DNA of 64,000 nt, from positions 558,001 to 622,000 of the forward strand of contig NZ_UUOC01000001.1 in NCBI RefSeq assembly GCF_900590755.1, written 5' to 3'. Numbering within the stretch: position 1 is the stretch's first letter; each line of letters opens with the position of its first letter. This DNA is from Pseudomonas viridiflava. GTDB lineage: Bacteria; Pseudomonadota; Gammaproteobacteria; Pseudomonadales; Pseudomonadaceae. Below the pieces are notes generated by a model, which was not told where the DNA came from, searched no databases, and saw only the letters and a program-made list of their open reading frames with translations. A program made the translations under genes and the position numbers. Below, one piece after another: positions 8,985 through 17,553 of the stretch.

Positions 8985-9769
8985 GAGACGAACTCCAGCA
9001 GGGTTTCGAATTCGGCGATTTCGATCAGTAGCCGAGCGCCTTCGAACCTGTGCACCAGCCCTTCGGCTTCGGCAAGCCGAGCCAGTTCAGCAGGGTCAGC
9101 GCAACACAGAGTAATCACGGCAAAGCGCTCGCCCCGTTGGCTGAGCTGTGTCGCGGAATACCCGTAGCGCTGCTCCAGCACAGCCTCATCCACGACATCC
9201 AGATCAAAGCCTGCGTTCAGCTGCCCCAGCGCTGCAAAACGTTGCCGGGATGCCTGCGGGTCAGCGCTGAGCACCGTCAGTTTGACGATCCCGGTGACCC
9301 CGTTGGCATGGTTCAGCCATTGCGGTTGCCAGACCAGTTCGGGCGTTTCGTGATGGCAGTAGTAGACGCGCCCCGCGGCAAATTCGTTGGCCTGCAAACG
9401 CACAGTGGTAAAGCGCGCCGTCAGCTCACGGCCTTGATGCTCCACCGGGCGAGAAAAGCGCTGCACCGGCTGCACCAGAAATCCGGCGCGGACCAGCTCG
9501 GCGTGTGTGGCATGAGCGTTTTTGGTGGTGAGTACCAAGCCGTCGATGCCCAACGGGCTATCCAGCACCTCCTGGCGCAATTTGTGGTTGCCCAGCGGCA
9601 GGCCGATGAGTTCGAGGTAACCGCCCGGGAACATCATCAAATGGTTGAGTGAACCCAGCGAGTGATAACCGCGCGGCGTGAGGGTGAAACCCAGCGCAGC
9701 GAACACTTGAGCTGCGGTGTCGGTCTCGAAACGAGTGTTGATGACCAGATGATCCAGAGCGGTTTGCAT
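8981..9769 (-). CDS. VOC / glyoxalase-like domain protein
   Basis: A 262-residue protein of the glyoxalase-like (Glyoxalase_3-type) VOC group: it starts LDHLVINTRF, then has HSLGSLNHLMMF and YLELIGLP, the typical first beta-alpha-beta module with the metal-type histidines, and a weaker second module from about residue 160. Such proteins act on or bind small carbonyl, lactone or thioester compounds, but no reaction can be assigned. It lies two bases downstream of the thioesterase gene and overlaps the acyl-CoA synthetase start, so it is probably part of the same pathway. Confidence 0.78.
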   Translation of the reverse strand: MQTALDHLVINTRFETDTAAQVFAALGFTLTPRGYHSLGSLNHLMMFPGGYLELIGLPLGNHKLRQEVLDSPLGIDGLVLTTKNAHATHAELVRAGFLVQPVQRFSRPVEHQGRELTARFTTVRLQANEFAAGRVYYCHHETPELVWQPQWLNHANGVTGIVKLTVLSADPQASRQRFAALGQLNAGFDLDVVDEAVLEQRYGYSATQLSQRGERFAVITLCCADPAELARLAEAEGLVHRFEGARLLIEIAEFETLLEFVS

Positions 9770-9771
9770 GA

Positions 9772-10191
9772 TCAGGCCTTGGGTGCAGGAGTCGAATAAA
9801 GACCACGACCACTGGCCACCAGATGACCCTCGGCGTCGAAGACCTGGGCCTCTGCCACCGAGAACTGCTTGCCGAACTTGATCACTTTGCCCGTGGCACG
9901 CAAATCACCTTTGGCGGCGCGATGGTAATCAACCCGCAGGTCGACAGTAGGCACGCCCTTGCCGGTTTTCGAGACCAGTGCCCAATCGGCCGTCAGGTCA
10001 ACCAGCGCGGCGAGAATGCCGCCGTGGGTGTAACCGCCTTCGACGTTGACCACCCACTCTTCGCGCCACTTGGCGGTCAGTTCGATAGTGCCCTCGCCCA
10101 CTTCAGTGACTTCAAGCCCCAGCCATTGGTGGTAAGGGCCTTTGAGCAAACGGGCCTGGATGTCGGCGGCAGTTGGCAATGTATCGGTCAT
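9772..10191 (-). CDS. PaaI-family hotdog thioesterase
   Basis: A 139-residue single-hotdog protein. The signature THGGILAALVDLTADWA (about residues 55-71) contains the active-site region of PaaI-type thioesterases, with aspartate as the likely catalytic residue. It would hydrolyse aromatic or short-chain acyl-CoA thioesters, freeing CoA. The presence next to an acyl-CoA synthetase and a BAAT-like hydrolase suggests that the operon handles a CoA-linked intermediate that may accumulate. It begins after a 156-base gap containing a family B REPIN, the largest gap within the operon. Confidence 0.87.
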   Translation of the reverse strand: MTDTLPTAADIQARLLKGPYHQWLGLEVTEVGEGTIELTAKWREEWVVNVEGGYTHGGILAALVDLTADWALVSKTGKGVPTVDLRVDYHRAAKGDLRATGKVIKFGKQFSVAEAQVFDAEGHLVASGRGLYSTPAPKA

Positions 10192-10347
10192 GGTGAGTTC
10201 CTTGCTTAATTGAGCGGCTTGTTTTTGAGGGCGACAGAGGCCCTGTGGGATCGGCTTTAGCCGGGAAGGCGCAAGTACATTCGATAAATCTGCTGTGGCA
10301 GGAATGCTGCCTTCCCGGCTAAAGCCGGTCCCACTACGCTTCGCGTG
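10192..10347. repeat. Family B REPIN within the operon
   Basis: A family B inverted pair (GTGGGATCGGCTTTAGCCGG at 10245 to CCGGTCCCAC at 10334) separates the MDR oxidoreductase gene from the thioesterase gene on the minus strand. Such REPINs in operons can stabilise upstream mRNA ends; that is inference here. Confidence 0.8.
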
Positions 10348-11364
10348 TCAGGGCTTGACGACGACCTTGCCCAACACTTCACGGTCGCGGATCAGGGCCA
10401 GGCCTTCGGCGGCCTGTTCCAGGGGCAGAACACGGTCGATCAGCGGGTCGATCTTGCCTTCGGCGATCAAGTCCAACAGGCCCACCAGGTTTTCTTCGTA
10501 GAAGCTGTTGGAGCCTTTGATGTTCAGCTCGAAGCTCCACACGTAGCGCAAGTCTTCCGCCGGGTCGTGGCCCGCCGTCGCACCGCAGACCAGCAAGGTG
10601 CCGCCGCGTTTGAGGCACTTGAGCGAAGGTACCCAGGTGTCGCCGCCGGTGAAGTTGATCACCACATCGACGCCGCCTTCATGGGTCCGACGTTGTGGCT
10701 TGCCGTATTGACCAATGGCCCATTTGGAGAAATCCGTGTCGCGGTAATTGATCACGTGATCGGCGCCGATTTCCTTGAGGCGTTCGCCCTTGGCATCGCT
10801 GCCAGCACAGGCAATCACTTCGGCACCCAGCAACTTGGCGAGAATCACACTGGCCGTGCCCACGCCCCCGCTGGCGCCGAGGATCAGCACCCGGTCGCCC
10901 GGTTTGACGGTGTTGTGGGTGATCAACATGCGGTGCGCCGTACCGTAAGCCACCGGCAGCGCCGCCGCCTGTTCGAAGCTCACCGCTGCAGGCAGGCTGA
11001 TCAGCTGGCGGGCGTCCACCAACGCGTACTCCGCCATGCCGCCGTCGACCATTTCCCCCATCAGGCCCACATCAGGCTTGAGCGGGTTGACCAGCACGCG
11101 GTCACCCACGCTCCAGCCGGTGACGCCCTCGCCCACTTCGGTGATGGTCCCGGCCAGGTCGAGGCCAATCACCACCGGCAACGGCACCTTGATGCCCGGC
11201 ATGCCTTTGACGGTGAACACATCGTGATAATTGAAGGACGACGCGCCAACACGGATCACGACGTGACCCTGGGTAACTGCCGGTACCGGCTTGTCGTTCA
11301 CCACACGCAGACGGTCAAGATCACCGTGTGCATCGAGTACCAGGGCTTTCATGGTTTTGCTCAC
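10348..11364 (-). CDS. MDR-family NAD(P)-dependent oxidoreductase (quinone reductase/alcohol dehydrogenase-like)
   Basis: A 338-residue medium-chain dehydrogenase/reductase. An N-terminal GroES-like domain (MKALVLDAHGD, then VVIGLDLAGTI) is followed by a Rossmann domain with LILGASGGVGTASV around residue 160 for NAD(P)H. The usual GHE zinc motif reads GLD and the first cysteine ligand is replaced (NYHDVFT), but a later CAGSD is just a Rossmann edge, so a catalytic zinc is doubtful and a quinone/enoyl reductase-type reaction is more likely. I place the start at the GTG at 11364 (residues VSKTMKAL), nine bases after AGGAG; a longer frame would run 160 bases into the upstream binding-protein gene. 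Confidence 0.85.
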   Translation of the reverse strand: MSKTMKALVLDAHGDLDRLRVVNDKPVPAVTQGHVVIRVGASSFNYHDVFTVKGMPGIKVPLPVVIGLDLAGTITEVGEGVTGWSVGDRVLVNPLKPDVGLMGEMVDGGMAEYALVDARQLISLPAAVSFEQAAALPVAYGTAHRMLITHNTVKPGDRVLILGASGGVGTASVILAKLLGAEVIACAGSDAKGERLKEIGADHVINYRDTDFSKWAIGQYGKPQRRTHEGGVDVVINFTGGDTWVPSLKCLKRGGTLLVCGATAGHDPAEDLRYVWSFELNIKGSNSFYEENLVGLLDLIAEGKIDPLIDRVLPLEQAAEGLALIRDREVLGKVVVKP

Positions 11365-11402
11365 TGGGGATTTCTCCTGATGGGTTAATTTGGGTTGAAG
11401 CG

Positions 11403-12386
11403 TTATTTCAGCGCTTTGGAATCTGCATACGGCTGGGTCGCGAACAGGTCGTCCTTGAGTTCGCCTTTGACCAGCCCGCCTTCGATGAAGACCTTGTGTT
11501 GCAGCTTGAGGGTGGCGATGTCCGCCGGTTCGAACGACACGCGATTCATGGCGTCCCACAGGCCGACGTAAACTTTTGCGTCCTTGGCTGGCAGGTTGGC
11601 GCTTTTCTCCAGGATGCCGATCACTTCGTCATGGTGCGTCGCGCCCCAGGCCAGGGTGTCGCGCAGTGCGGCGATGACTTTGGCGACGGTTTCTGGATGC
11701 TCATCCACCAGTTTGGCGTTCACCGCGCCGACGCCGATGTAAGGCACCGCATCGGTTTTGGTGAGTTTTTTCCACTCATCGGCGAAGCTGCCCAGGCGTT
11801 TGACCTTCAGCTCATCGTCCAATTGGTCGATGGTCAGCGAGCGCAACGCTGCACCGTCCACCTGTTTCTGGGATAGAAACTGCGCCAGCCGCGACTCATT
11901 GCCGCCAATCAGCGAAAAGTCGTTGGGTTGAATGCCGTAGTTGCCCGCCAGTACCGTCCCGGCGATCACCGCCACCGATGAGCCGGTGGGCGACATGCCG
12001 ATTTTCTTGCCTTTGAATTCAGCCACCGATTTGATCGGCGAATCGGCTGGCACCACAAACTGCACGTCTGCAGGCTGAGTGGCGGCGAATATCTTGATCG
12101 GCACCCCTTCAGCCGCCGCGCTGAACACCCCGGCCACCGGCGCGCCGAACGCAAGGTCAATGGAGCCTGCGGCCAGCGCGCGAATCGGTGCATTCACGTC
12201 TGGGAAATGCACGAAAGTGGCCTCGATGCCGCGCTTGGCCAGGAAGTCCTTGGCCTCCAGCACCGAGCCGTAACCCAGGCTCACGCCGCTGGTCCAGTAG
12301 CCAATGCGCACCGCGTCGGCGGCCTGGCTTGAGAAAGAAACAAAAACAGTCGTCGCCAACGCTGCGGCGGCAAAAAGCTTACGCAT
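11403..12386 (-). CDS. Periplasmic binding protein, SsuA/TauA-like (first transporter)
   Basis: A 327-residue exported solute-binding protein with a signal peptide ending near residue 22 (VSFSSQAADA). The mature protein has the NitT/TauT pattern: VRIGYWTSGVSLGYGSVLEA, GSIDLAFGAPVAGVFSAAAEG and FKGKKIGMSPTGSS. It partners the permease and ATPase encoded immediately upstream in the same operon (12407-13183, 13180-13947). It differs clearly from the second binding protein at 6294-7367, so the operon imports either two solutes or one solute in two forms. Confidence 0.9.
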   Translation of the reverse strand: MRKLFAAAALATTVFVSFSSQAADAVRIGYWTSGVSLGYGSVLEAKDFLAKRGIEATFVHFPDVNAPIRALAAGSIDLAFGAPVAGVFSAAAEGVPIKIFAATQPADVQFVVPADSPIKSVAEFKGKKIGMSPTGSSVAVIAGTVLAGNYGIQPNDFSLIGGNESRLAQFLSQKQVDGAALRSLTIDQLDDELKVKRLGSFADEWKKLTKTDAVPYIGVGAVNAKLVDEHPETVAKVIAALRDTLAWGATHHDEVIGILEKSANLPAKDAKVYVGLWDAMNRVSFEPADIATLKLQHKVFIEGGLVKGELKDDLFATQPYADSKALK

Positions 12387-12406
12387 GGGTGCAGTTCCTA
12401 AAGGGT

Positions 12407-13183
12407 TTATTGATTGGAGGTTTTCCAGCGAAACAAACGGCGTTCCAGCGGTTTGAGCACACCCGCTTCGAGCAGCAACATCAGCGTGACCAGCAGGATC
12501 GTCCAGGCGAACACCTGATCGCTTTGCACCAGGTCCGCCGCTTGGCGCAGGCGGTAACCGATGCCATCGGAGGCGCCCAGGGTTTCCGCTACCAGCGAGA
12601 CCCGCCAGCCGAAACCGAAGGCCAGCCGGGCACCGGAAAAGAAATACGGCAGGATCGTTGGCAGGTAGATCTTCAGCAGAATCTGGCCGCGAGACATGCG
12701 AAACGAACGCGCCAGGTCGATGTACTGCCGCTCCACCGTCTGCGCGCCTTGCCAGACGTTGGTCAGGATCAGCGGCATGGAGGTCATGAACACCACAAAC
12801 ACCGTGGTCGCGTCGGAGATGCCGAACCAGATGATCGCGAAAATCGCCCAGATGGCTGACGAAACCGTGTTGAAAACCGCCAGAATCGGCTCGAAAAACT
12901 GCGCCAGCATGCGGCTTGAACCCAAGGCCAGCCCCAGTGGAGTACCCACCAGCGCGGCCAGGGCAAACCCGCTGAACACCCGGCCCATGGTTGCGCCCAG
13001 ATCATGCACAAAGGTCGCGCTGTGCCAGAGATTATTCAGCGCCGCGAAGACTTTTTCAGGGCCGGGCAACACAAAGGATGGCAAGCGTCCGGCGGCATAC
13101 CACCAGGCGATGGCGAACACCGCCACCAGCAGCAGACGCTGGGCAAACAGGATGACAAATCGGTTCGAAAGCATGCTGCTCAT
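12407..13183 (-). CDS. ABC transporter permease, NitT/TauT type (first transporter)
   Basis: A 258-residue inner-membrane permease of the SsuC class with about six transmembrane helices and the conserved coupling loop (LARSFRMSRGQILLKIYLPT then RLAFGFGWRVSLVAE). Its ATG overlaps the stop of the ATPase gene by four bases. It completes an ABC importer with 11403-12386 and 13180-13947. Confidence 0.9.
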   Translation of the reverse strand: MSSMLSNRFVILFAQRLLLVAVFAIAWWYAAGRLPSFVLPGPEKVFAALNNLWHSATFVHDLGATMGRVFSGFALAALVGTPLGLALGSSRMLAQFFEPILAVFNTVSSAIWAIFAIIWFGISDATTVFVVFMTSMPLILTNVWQGAQTVERQYIDLARSFRMSRGQILLKIYLPTILPYFFSGARLAFGFGWRVSLVAETLGASDGIGYRLRQAADLVQSDQVFAWTILLVTLMLLLEAGVLKPLERRLFRWKTSNQ

Positions 13184-13947
13184 ACCTTCAACCGCAATTG
13201 CCGAACCTGCTCGCTGACATCAGCGGCAGTGGGGACACGGGGCCGGTTCAGGTCGATACTGACGATGTCCCGAATCCGGCCCGGGCGCGGTTCAAGTACC
13301 ACCACGCGATCGGCCAGCACCACCGCTTCTTCCACGTCGTGGGTGACAAACACAATGGTCATGCCCTTGAGCGCTTGCAGGCGCAGCAACTCATGGTGCA
13401 TTTGCGTACGGGTTTGCGGATCGAGCTTGGAGAAAGGCTCATCCATCAGCAGCACGCTGGGTTCCACCACCAGACTACGCGCCAGGGCCACCCGGTTACG
13501 CATGCCGCCGGACAGCTGATAGGGCCAGGCTTTGGCGAACGTATCAAGTTCAACCAGTTTCAGCGCAGCATCGGCCCTGGCCAGGCGCTCGGACTTGCTC
13601 AAGCCGGAACCTTCCAGACCGAAGGCGACGTTATTGCGCACGCTGCGCCACGGCAGCAGGCGGTCTTCCTGGAACATATAGGCGACTCGACGCCAGCCCT
13701 CGAACTGCGCAGCCTCCAGCCCCTCCAGTTGCAAGGTGCCCTGATCGGCCTCCAACAATCCGGAAAGGATATTCAGCAAGGTACTTTTGCCGCAGCCGGA
13801 GGTGCCCAGCAAAGCGAGGATTTCACCCTGCCCGACCTGCACGGAAATATCACGCAGCACTTCCAGTTCACCGAAATGCTTGGAGATGCCCTGCAGACTG
13901 AGCGCTGGAGTGGAGGCGTTGAAGGTAAACGTGGCCTGCGCAGTCAT
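13180..13947 (-). CDS. ABC transporter ATP-binding protein, NitT/TauT type (first transporter)
   Basis: A 255-residue ATPase. Walker A GTSGCGKST is at residues 48-56, the signature LSGGMRNR near 147, Walker B LLMDEP near 169, and the switch histidine in FVTHD near 200. It energises the permease at 12407-13183. It overlaps the stop of the regulator gene by four bases, so the regulator is the operon's first gene and likely controls all thirteen. Confidence 0.9.
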   Translation of the reverse strand: MTAQATFTFNASTPALSLQGISKHFGELEVLRDISVQVGQGEILALLGTSGCGKSTLLNILSGLLEADQGTLQLEGLEAAQFEGWRRVAYMFQEDRLLPWRSVRNNVAFGLEGSGLSKSERLARADAALKLVELDTFAKAWPYQLSGGMRNRVALARSLVVEPSVLLMDEPFSKLDPQTRTQMHHELLRLQALKGMTIVFVTHDVEEAVVLADRVVVLEPRPGRIRDIVSIDLNRPRVPTAADVSEQVRQLRLKV

Positions 13948-14669
13948 CGGGCAAACCTCGCGGCCAGCAGAGGCAGTGAAGTTCCGGATTCGCTGAGGCT
14001 GTCGTAGACCTTCTCAAGGGTCATGGCCTGAAAGGTTTCGATATGGCGCCGGGCGATCAGCTCGGCACGCTTGCCATCGCCCTCTTCAAAGGCGCTGATC
14101 ATCGCGTTGTGGTCGTGCTTGATCTCGGGTTTGGTCTGCTGCACGTTGAAACCCAATGCCACCAGCCGGGTCATCTCATCCATCAGGCCAGACAGGGTTC
14201 GCACCAGTCGCTCATTACCAGAGGCTTCGATAATCGCCATGTGGAAGGCTTTGTTGGCGTCCATGAACACGTCGATCTGCTCCGACAGCGGTGCCGGATG
14301 CCGCACCCGGCAGGCGGCTTCCAGGGCGCGCAACTGATCGAGATCCACACGCCCGACCGCAAGACGCGCCGCCATGGGTTCGAGCTGCACACGCAGGGCG
14401 AAGATTTCTTCCACGTCTTTCAAGGTGATCGGCGCCACCTGATAACCCTTGCGCGGAATGGAACGCAGCAGGTTCTCGTGGCACAGACGGGTCAGCGCGA
14501 TCCGGCAGCTGCTCTTGCCGATGGCGTAATCAGCCATCAAGTCCGGTTCTGTGATTCTGGTGCCAGGCATCAACCGGCAAGAGAGGATGTCGCGGCGAAT
14601 GCGGCTATAGGCGTCGTCGCCAAAACTGGCGATTTCGGGGCTGGCAAACGGCGTGGCGGAGATAGTCAT
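13944..14669 (-). CDS. GntR-family (FCD/FadR-type) transcriptional regulator, operon leader
   Basis: A 241-residue regulator. The N-terminal winged helix-turn-helix occupies residues about 18-85 (YSRIRRDILSCRLMPGTRI, then ALTRLCHENLLRSIPRKGY). The C-terminal FCD domain shows the usual metal-ligand pattern: DANKAFHMAII, HDHNAMISAF and RRHIETFQ, suggesting one metal ion and a carboxylate-type effector. The ATG at 14669 is preferred to the TTG one codon earlier. It is the first gene of the minus-strand operon. A perfect palindrome lies 20 bases upstream of the start (14689-14705) and a near copy at 14804-14819, so it probably represses itself and the operon until an acidic pathway ligand binds. 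Confidence 0.9.
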   Translation of the reverse strand: MTISATPFASPEIASFGDDAYSRIRRDILSCRLMPGTRITEPDLMADYAIGKSSCRIALTRLCHENLLRSIPRKGYQVAPITLKDVEEIFALRVQLEPMAARLAVGRVDLDQLRALEAACRVRHPAPLSEQIDVFMDANKAFHMAIIEASGNERLVRTLSGLMDEMTRLVALGFNVQQTKPEIKHDHNAMISAFEEGDGKRAELIARRHIETFQAMTLEKVYDSLSESGTSLPLLAARFAR

Positions 14670-14688
14670 CAAGCAGGCTCGATCCAGT

Positions 14689-14705
14689 CTGTGAGCTGCT
14701 CACAG
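14689..14705. promoter_or_regulatory. Operator palindrome O1 upstream of the GntR-led operon
   Basis: CTGTGAGCTGCTCACAG is a perfect inverted repeat around a central T. It lies in the 5' leader of the GntR/FCD gene, where binding would block transcription or promoter clearance. Assigning it to the adjacent regulator is inference. Confidence 0.65.
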
Positions 14706-14803
14706 CCAGATGCTGTGAGGCTTACCAAGAGCCGCTAAGCTAATCCATAACCGCCCAAATCCGAACGAACCCTTTGGGCTAAGAATATGCGCCATGAGCA
14801 TAA

Positions 14804-14819
14804 CGTGAGCTGCTCACAG
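14804..14819. promoter_or_regulatory. Operator palindrome O2
   Basis: CGTGAGCTGCTCACAG repeats the O1 core GTGAGCTGCTCAC exactly. The centres of O1 and O2 are 114 bases apart, close to eleven helical turns, compatible with looping. A single half-site TGTGAG also occurs at 14714-14719. Confidence 0.62.
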
Positions 14820-14995
14820 AGCGAAAATGCATAAAAGCCACATCGGCTATGCGTCATACACACCGCGGTTCTGTGTGAGTTGTCGGAGGTTACGACGGCG
14901 ACGAATGCGGTTTGCCTGATGCACCGCAATTCGCAGCCTTCGGCAGCTCCTACAAGGTTCTGCGTTTCACACTGGTCAGTTCGCGCCATACCCAC

Positions 14996-16669
14996 TCAAA
15001 TCGCAATCCGCAACAACGCCACCGCTCTGGAGAACTCATCCAGTTGATCCAGATAAAGCCGACCTGGCACGTCGGCCAGCAAGCGGCGGGTATAGGCGTG
15101 GGTCGGCGACTGGAACACCTGCTCGCTGCTGCCCTTCTCCACCACCTTGCCCGCCTGCATGACCACCACCTGATCGGAGATTTGCCGCACCACGGCCAGG
15201 TCATGGGAGATGAACAGATAACTGAGCCCCAGCCGCGTCTGCAATCCGCCAAGCAGTGCAAGGATCTGCGTCTGCACCGAAGCATCCAGCGCAGAGAGCG
15301 GCTCATCGAGCACCACCAGCTCCGGCTCCAAGGCCAATGCCCGGGCGATGGCGACCCGTTGTCGCTGCCCACCGGAAAGCTGACCCGGCCGACAGTGCAG
15401 TAGCCGCGAAGGCAGCTCTACCTGTTCCAACAGCTCGGCGGCCCGGGCACTGCGCCAGGCTTTATCGCCCACGCCATAGGCTTGCAGCGGCTCGGTGATG
15501 ATCTGTTCCAGAGTGAAGCGCGGGTCCAGCGAGGCGTAAGGGTTCTGGTAAACAACCTGAATCCTGCGCCGCAACGGCTGCCAGTCGCGCCGCGAATATT
15601 GGCTGATGTCTTCGCCATCAAACAGCACCCGCCCGGCATCGAGTTTTTCCAGGCCGACGATCAACCGGGCGGTGGTGGATTTCCCCGAACCCGACTCCCC
15701 CACCAGGCTCGTGGTGCCATGCCGCACCACCGAGAACGAAACCCCATTCACCGCAGGCAAGCCCGGATTACGCCAGCCGGAAAAATCCTTGTGCAGTTGC
15801 TCCACCACCAGCAAAGGCTGGTCGGCGACGAAACCTGCTCTGCGTACCTTGGGCTCAGCGGGCTGGCCCACAGTCGCCAATGCCGGGACGGTCTTCAGCA
15901 ATTGCCGGGTATACGCATGCTGCGGGCGATGGAATATTTGCCCGGTGCCACCGCTTTCGACAATACGCCCGCGATGCATCACCAGCACCCGATCAGCGCG
16001 GTCCAACGCCACCCCCAGGTCGTGGGTGATCAGCAAAACCGCCGTGCCCCGCTCACGGGCAAGGGCCTGCAGGCGATCAAGAATCTGCCGCTGCACGCCA
16101 ACGTCCAGCGCACTGGTAGGCTCATCGGCAATGATCAGCGCCGGGTCGTTGGCCAGCGCAATGGCAATCAGCACTCGCTGGCGCATCCCTCCGGACAACT
16201 GATGGGGGAAGCTGCGCCCGACCCGCTGGACATTTTTCAGGCCCACTTCCTCAAGCAATGCCGTGGCCCGCAGTCGTGCGGCTGTGCGTGGTACGCCATG
16301 GATGGTCATGGCTTCCTGTAACTGGGCGTCGATGCGTTTCACCGGGTCCAGAGACAAACCGGGATCTTGGGGGACAAAGCCCAGCACCTTGCCACGCAAG
16401 GTTCGCCAATGGCGTTCACTGGCAGCGATGTGTTCAACCCCATTGAGCAAAATACTTCCCGATTCGATACGACCATTGGCGGCCAGCAAGCCCACCAGCG
16501 CCGCTGCGGTGGTGGATTTCCCCGAGCCGGACTCACCGACTACTGCCACGATTTCGCCGGGGTACAAGGCAAAGTCGATCTGGCTGACGCCGTCCACTCG
16601 ACCCTCCTGGGTCTGATAACCAATGCACAAACCTTCAACCTTCAAGACTGTGTTGCGGGCATCGCTCAT
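14996..16669 (-). CDS. Opp/Dpp-type ABC transporter ATPase, fused double (DppD-DppF-like)
   Basis: A 557-residue protein carrying two complete ABC ATPase domains in one chain, as in GsiA/YejF-type transporters. Domain 1 has GESGSGKST near residue 40 and LSGGMRQR; domain 2 has GESGSGKST near residue 330 and LSGGQRQR with LVVLDEPLSALD. The start is the ATG at 16669 (MSDARNTVLK), overlapping the upstream permease stop by four bases; the frame is open further upstream but that part is read from the permease gene. It energises the importer made with 16666-17553, 17550-18557 and 18684-20282. Confidence 0.9.
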   Translation of the reverse strand: MSDARNTVLKVEGLCIGYQTQEGRVDGVSQIDFALYPGEIVAVVGESGSGKSTTAAALVGLLAANGRIESGSILLNGVEHIAASERHWRTLRGKVLGFVPQDPGLSLDPVKRIDAQLQEAMTIHGVPRTAARLRATALLEEVGLKNVQRVGRSFPHQLSGGMRQRVLIAIALANDPALIIADEPTSALDVGVQRQILDRLQALARERGTAVLLITHDLGVALDRADRVLVMHRGRIVESGGTGQIFHRPQHAYTRQLLKTVPALATVGQPAEPKVRRAGFVADQPLLVVEQLHKDFSGWRNPGLPAVNGVSFSVVRHGTTSLVGESGSGKSTTARLIVGLEKLDAGRVLFDGEDISQYSRRDWQPLRRRIQVVYQNPYASLDPRFTLEQIITEPLQAYGVGDKAWRSARAAELLEQVELPSRLLHCRPGQLSGGQRQRVAIARALALEPELVVLDEPLSALDASVQTQILALLGGLQTRLGLSYLFISHDLAVVRQISDQVVVMQAGKVVEKGSSEQVFQSPTHAYTRRLLADVPGRLYLDQLDEFSRAVALLRIAI

Positions 16670-17553
16670 GATTTGTGTCCCTGTAGATCCTGCACCGCCC
16701 GCGCCAGCTGGTTCGCCGCCAACACCACCGAAGCCACTACCAGCCCCGGCAGCGTCGTGTACCACCAGGCCGCGACCATGTAATTGCGCCCTTCGGAAAT
16801 CAACAAGCCCCACTCCGGCTGCGGCGGAGGTGCGCCAAAGCCGAGAAAGCTCAACGCCGACACCGACAGCACGGCGCTGCCGAATTCCAGCGCCGCCAAG
16901 GCAAGTACCGGCCCGGCCGCGTGGGCCAGAATATGCCGCCGGATGATGGTCCATGGGCCTACACCACAGGACACCGCCGCCTCGACAAATACCGATGTTC
17001 GCCAGCGCAACACTTCACCACGCACCAGCCGGGCAAAAGTTGCCACCGATGACAGCCCCACCGCCAAGGCGATATTCAGGGTGCCGAAACCCAGCACGGT
17101 GATGATCGCCATGGCCAGCAGCAAAGAGGGAATAGCCATCAACACTTCCACCACACGCATGAGCAACGCATCCACCAGGCCACCGAAATAACCGGCAATA
17201 ACCCCCAGCAGGATGCCCACCAGTAAGGCAATCGCCACCGCCAGCGCCGTGGCCTGCAAGGAAATCGCCGAGCCATGCACAGCACGGCTGTAGAGATCAC
17301 GGCCCAACTGGTCGGTGCCAAACCAATGTGTAGCGTTCGGCCCTTGCAGCGCCTGGCTTGGCACACCCAGCAAGGGGTCGTAATGGCTGAACACTCCTGG
17401 CCACAACGCCCAGGCCAGGACTAGCAGCAACACCGCGACGCCCAGCGGCAGCAACGGACGACGGCGCAGCAGCACGCGGGTTTTATGGCTCCAGCGAGGG
17501 CGATTGAGCGGGCTGTTGTTCAGCGCCAGATCGTCATTCAGTGCGACAGTCAT
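16666..17553 (-). CDS. Opp/Dpp-type ABC transporter permease (DppC-like)
   Basis: A 295-residue inner-membrane subunit with an N-terminal helix (residues about 35-55), a periplasmic loop with GTDQLGRDLYSR, and five further helices including the coupling loop VEAAVSCGVGPWTIIRRHIL. This class imports peptides, opines, nickel chelates or glutathione. It overlaps its neighbours by four bases on each side. Confidence 0.92.
   Translation of the reverse strand: MTVALNDDLALNNSPLNRPRWSHKTRVLLRRRPLLPLGVAVLLLVLAWALWPGVFSHYDPLLGVPSQALQGPNATHWFGTDQLGRDLYSRAVHGSAISLQATALAVAIALLVGILLGVIAGYFGGLVDALLMRVVEVLMAIPSLLLAMAIITVLGFGTLNIALAVGLSSVATFARLVRGEVLRWRTSVFVEAAVSCGVGPWTIIRRHILAHAAGPVLALAALEFGSAVLSVSALSFLGFGAPPPQPEWGLLISEGRNYMVAAWWYTTLPGLVVASVVLAANQLARAVQDLQGHKS

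Larger units (their letters stand above)
14670..14995. promoter_or_regulatory. Promoter region between two minus-strand operons
   Basis: This gene-free stretch contains the promoter of the GntR-led operon with the two palindromes, then a family A REP half (TTCGCAGCCTTCGGCAGCTC at 14931-14950) just downstream of the next operon's last gene. No terminator with a T tract is obvious. Confidence 0.6.

Noticed and set aside
10348..11559. Longer MDR oxidoreductase starting at 11559
   Set aside because: The extension overlaps the binding-protein gene by over 150 bases and has no MDR similarity; the GTG at 11364 has a good ribosome site.
14996..16954. Longer start for the double ATPase at 16954
   Set aside because: The first 95 codons lie inside the permease gene in another frame, while the ATG at 16669 overlaps the permease stop in the usual way.
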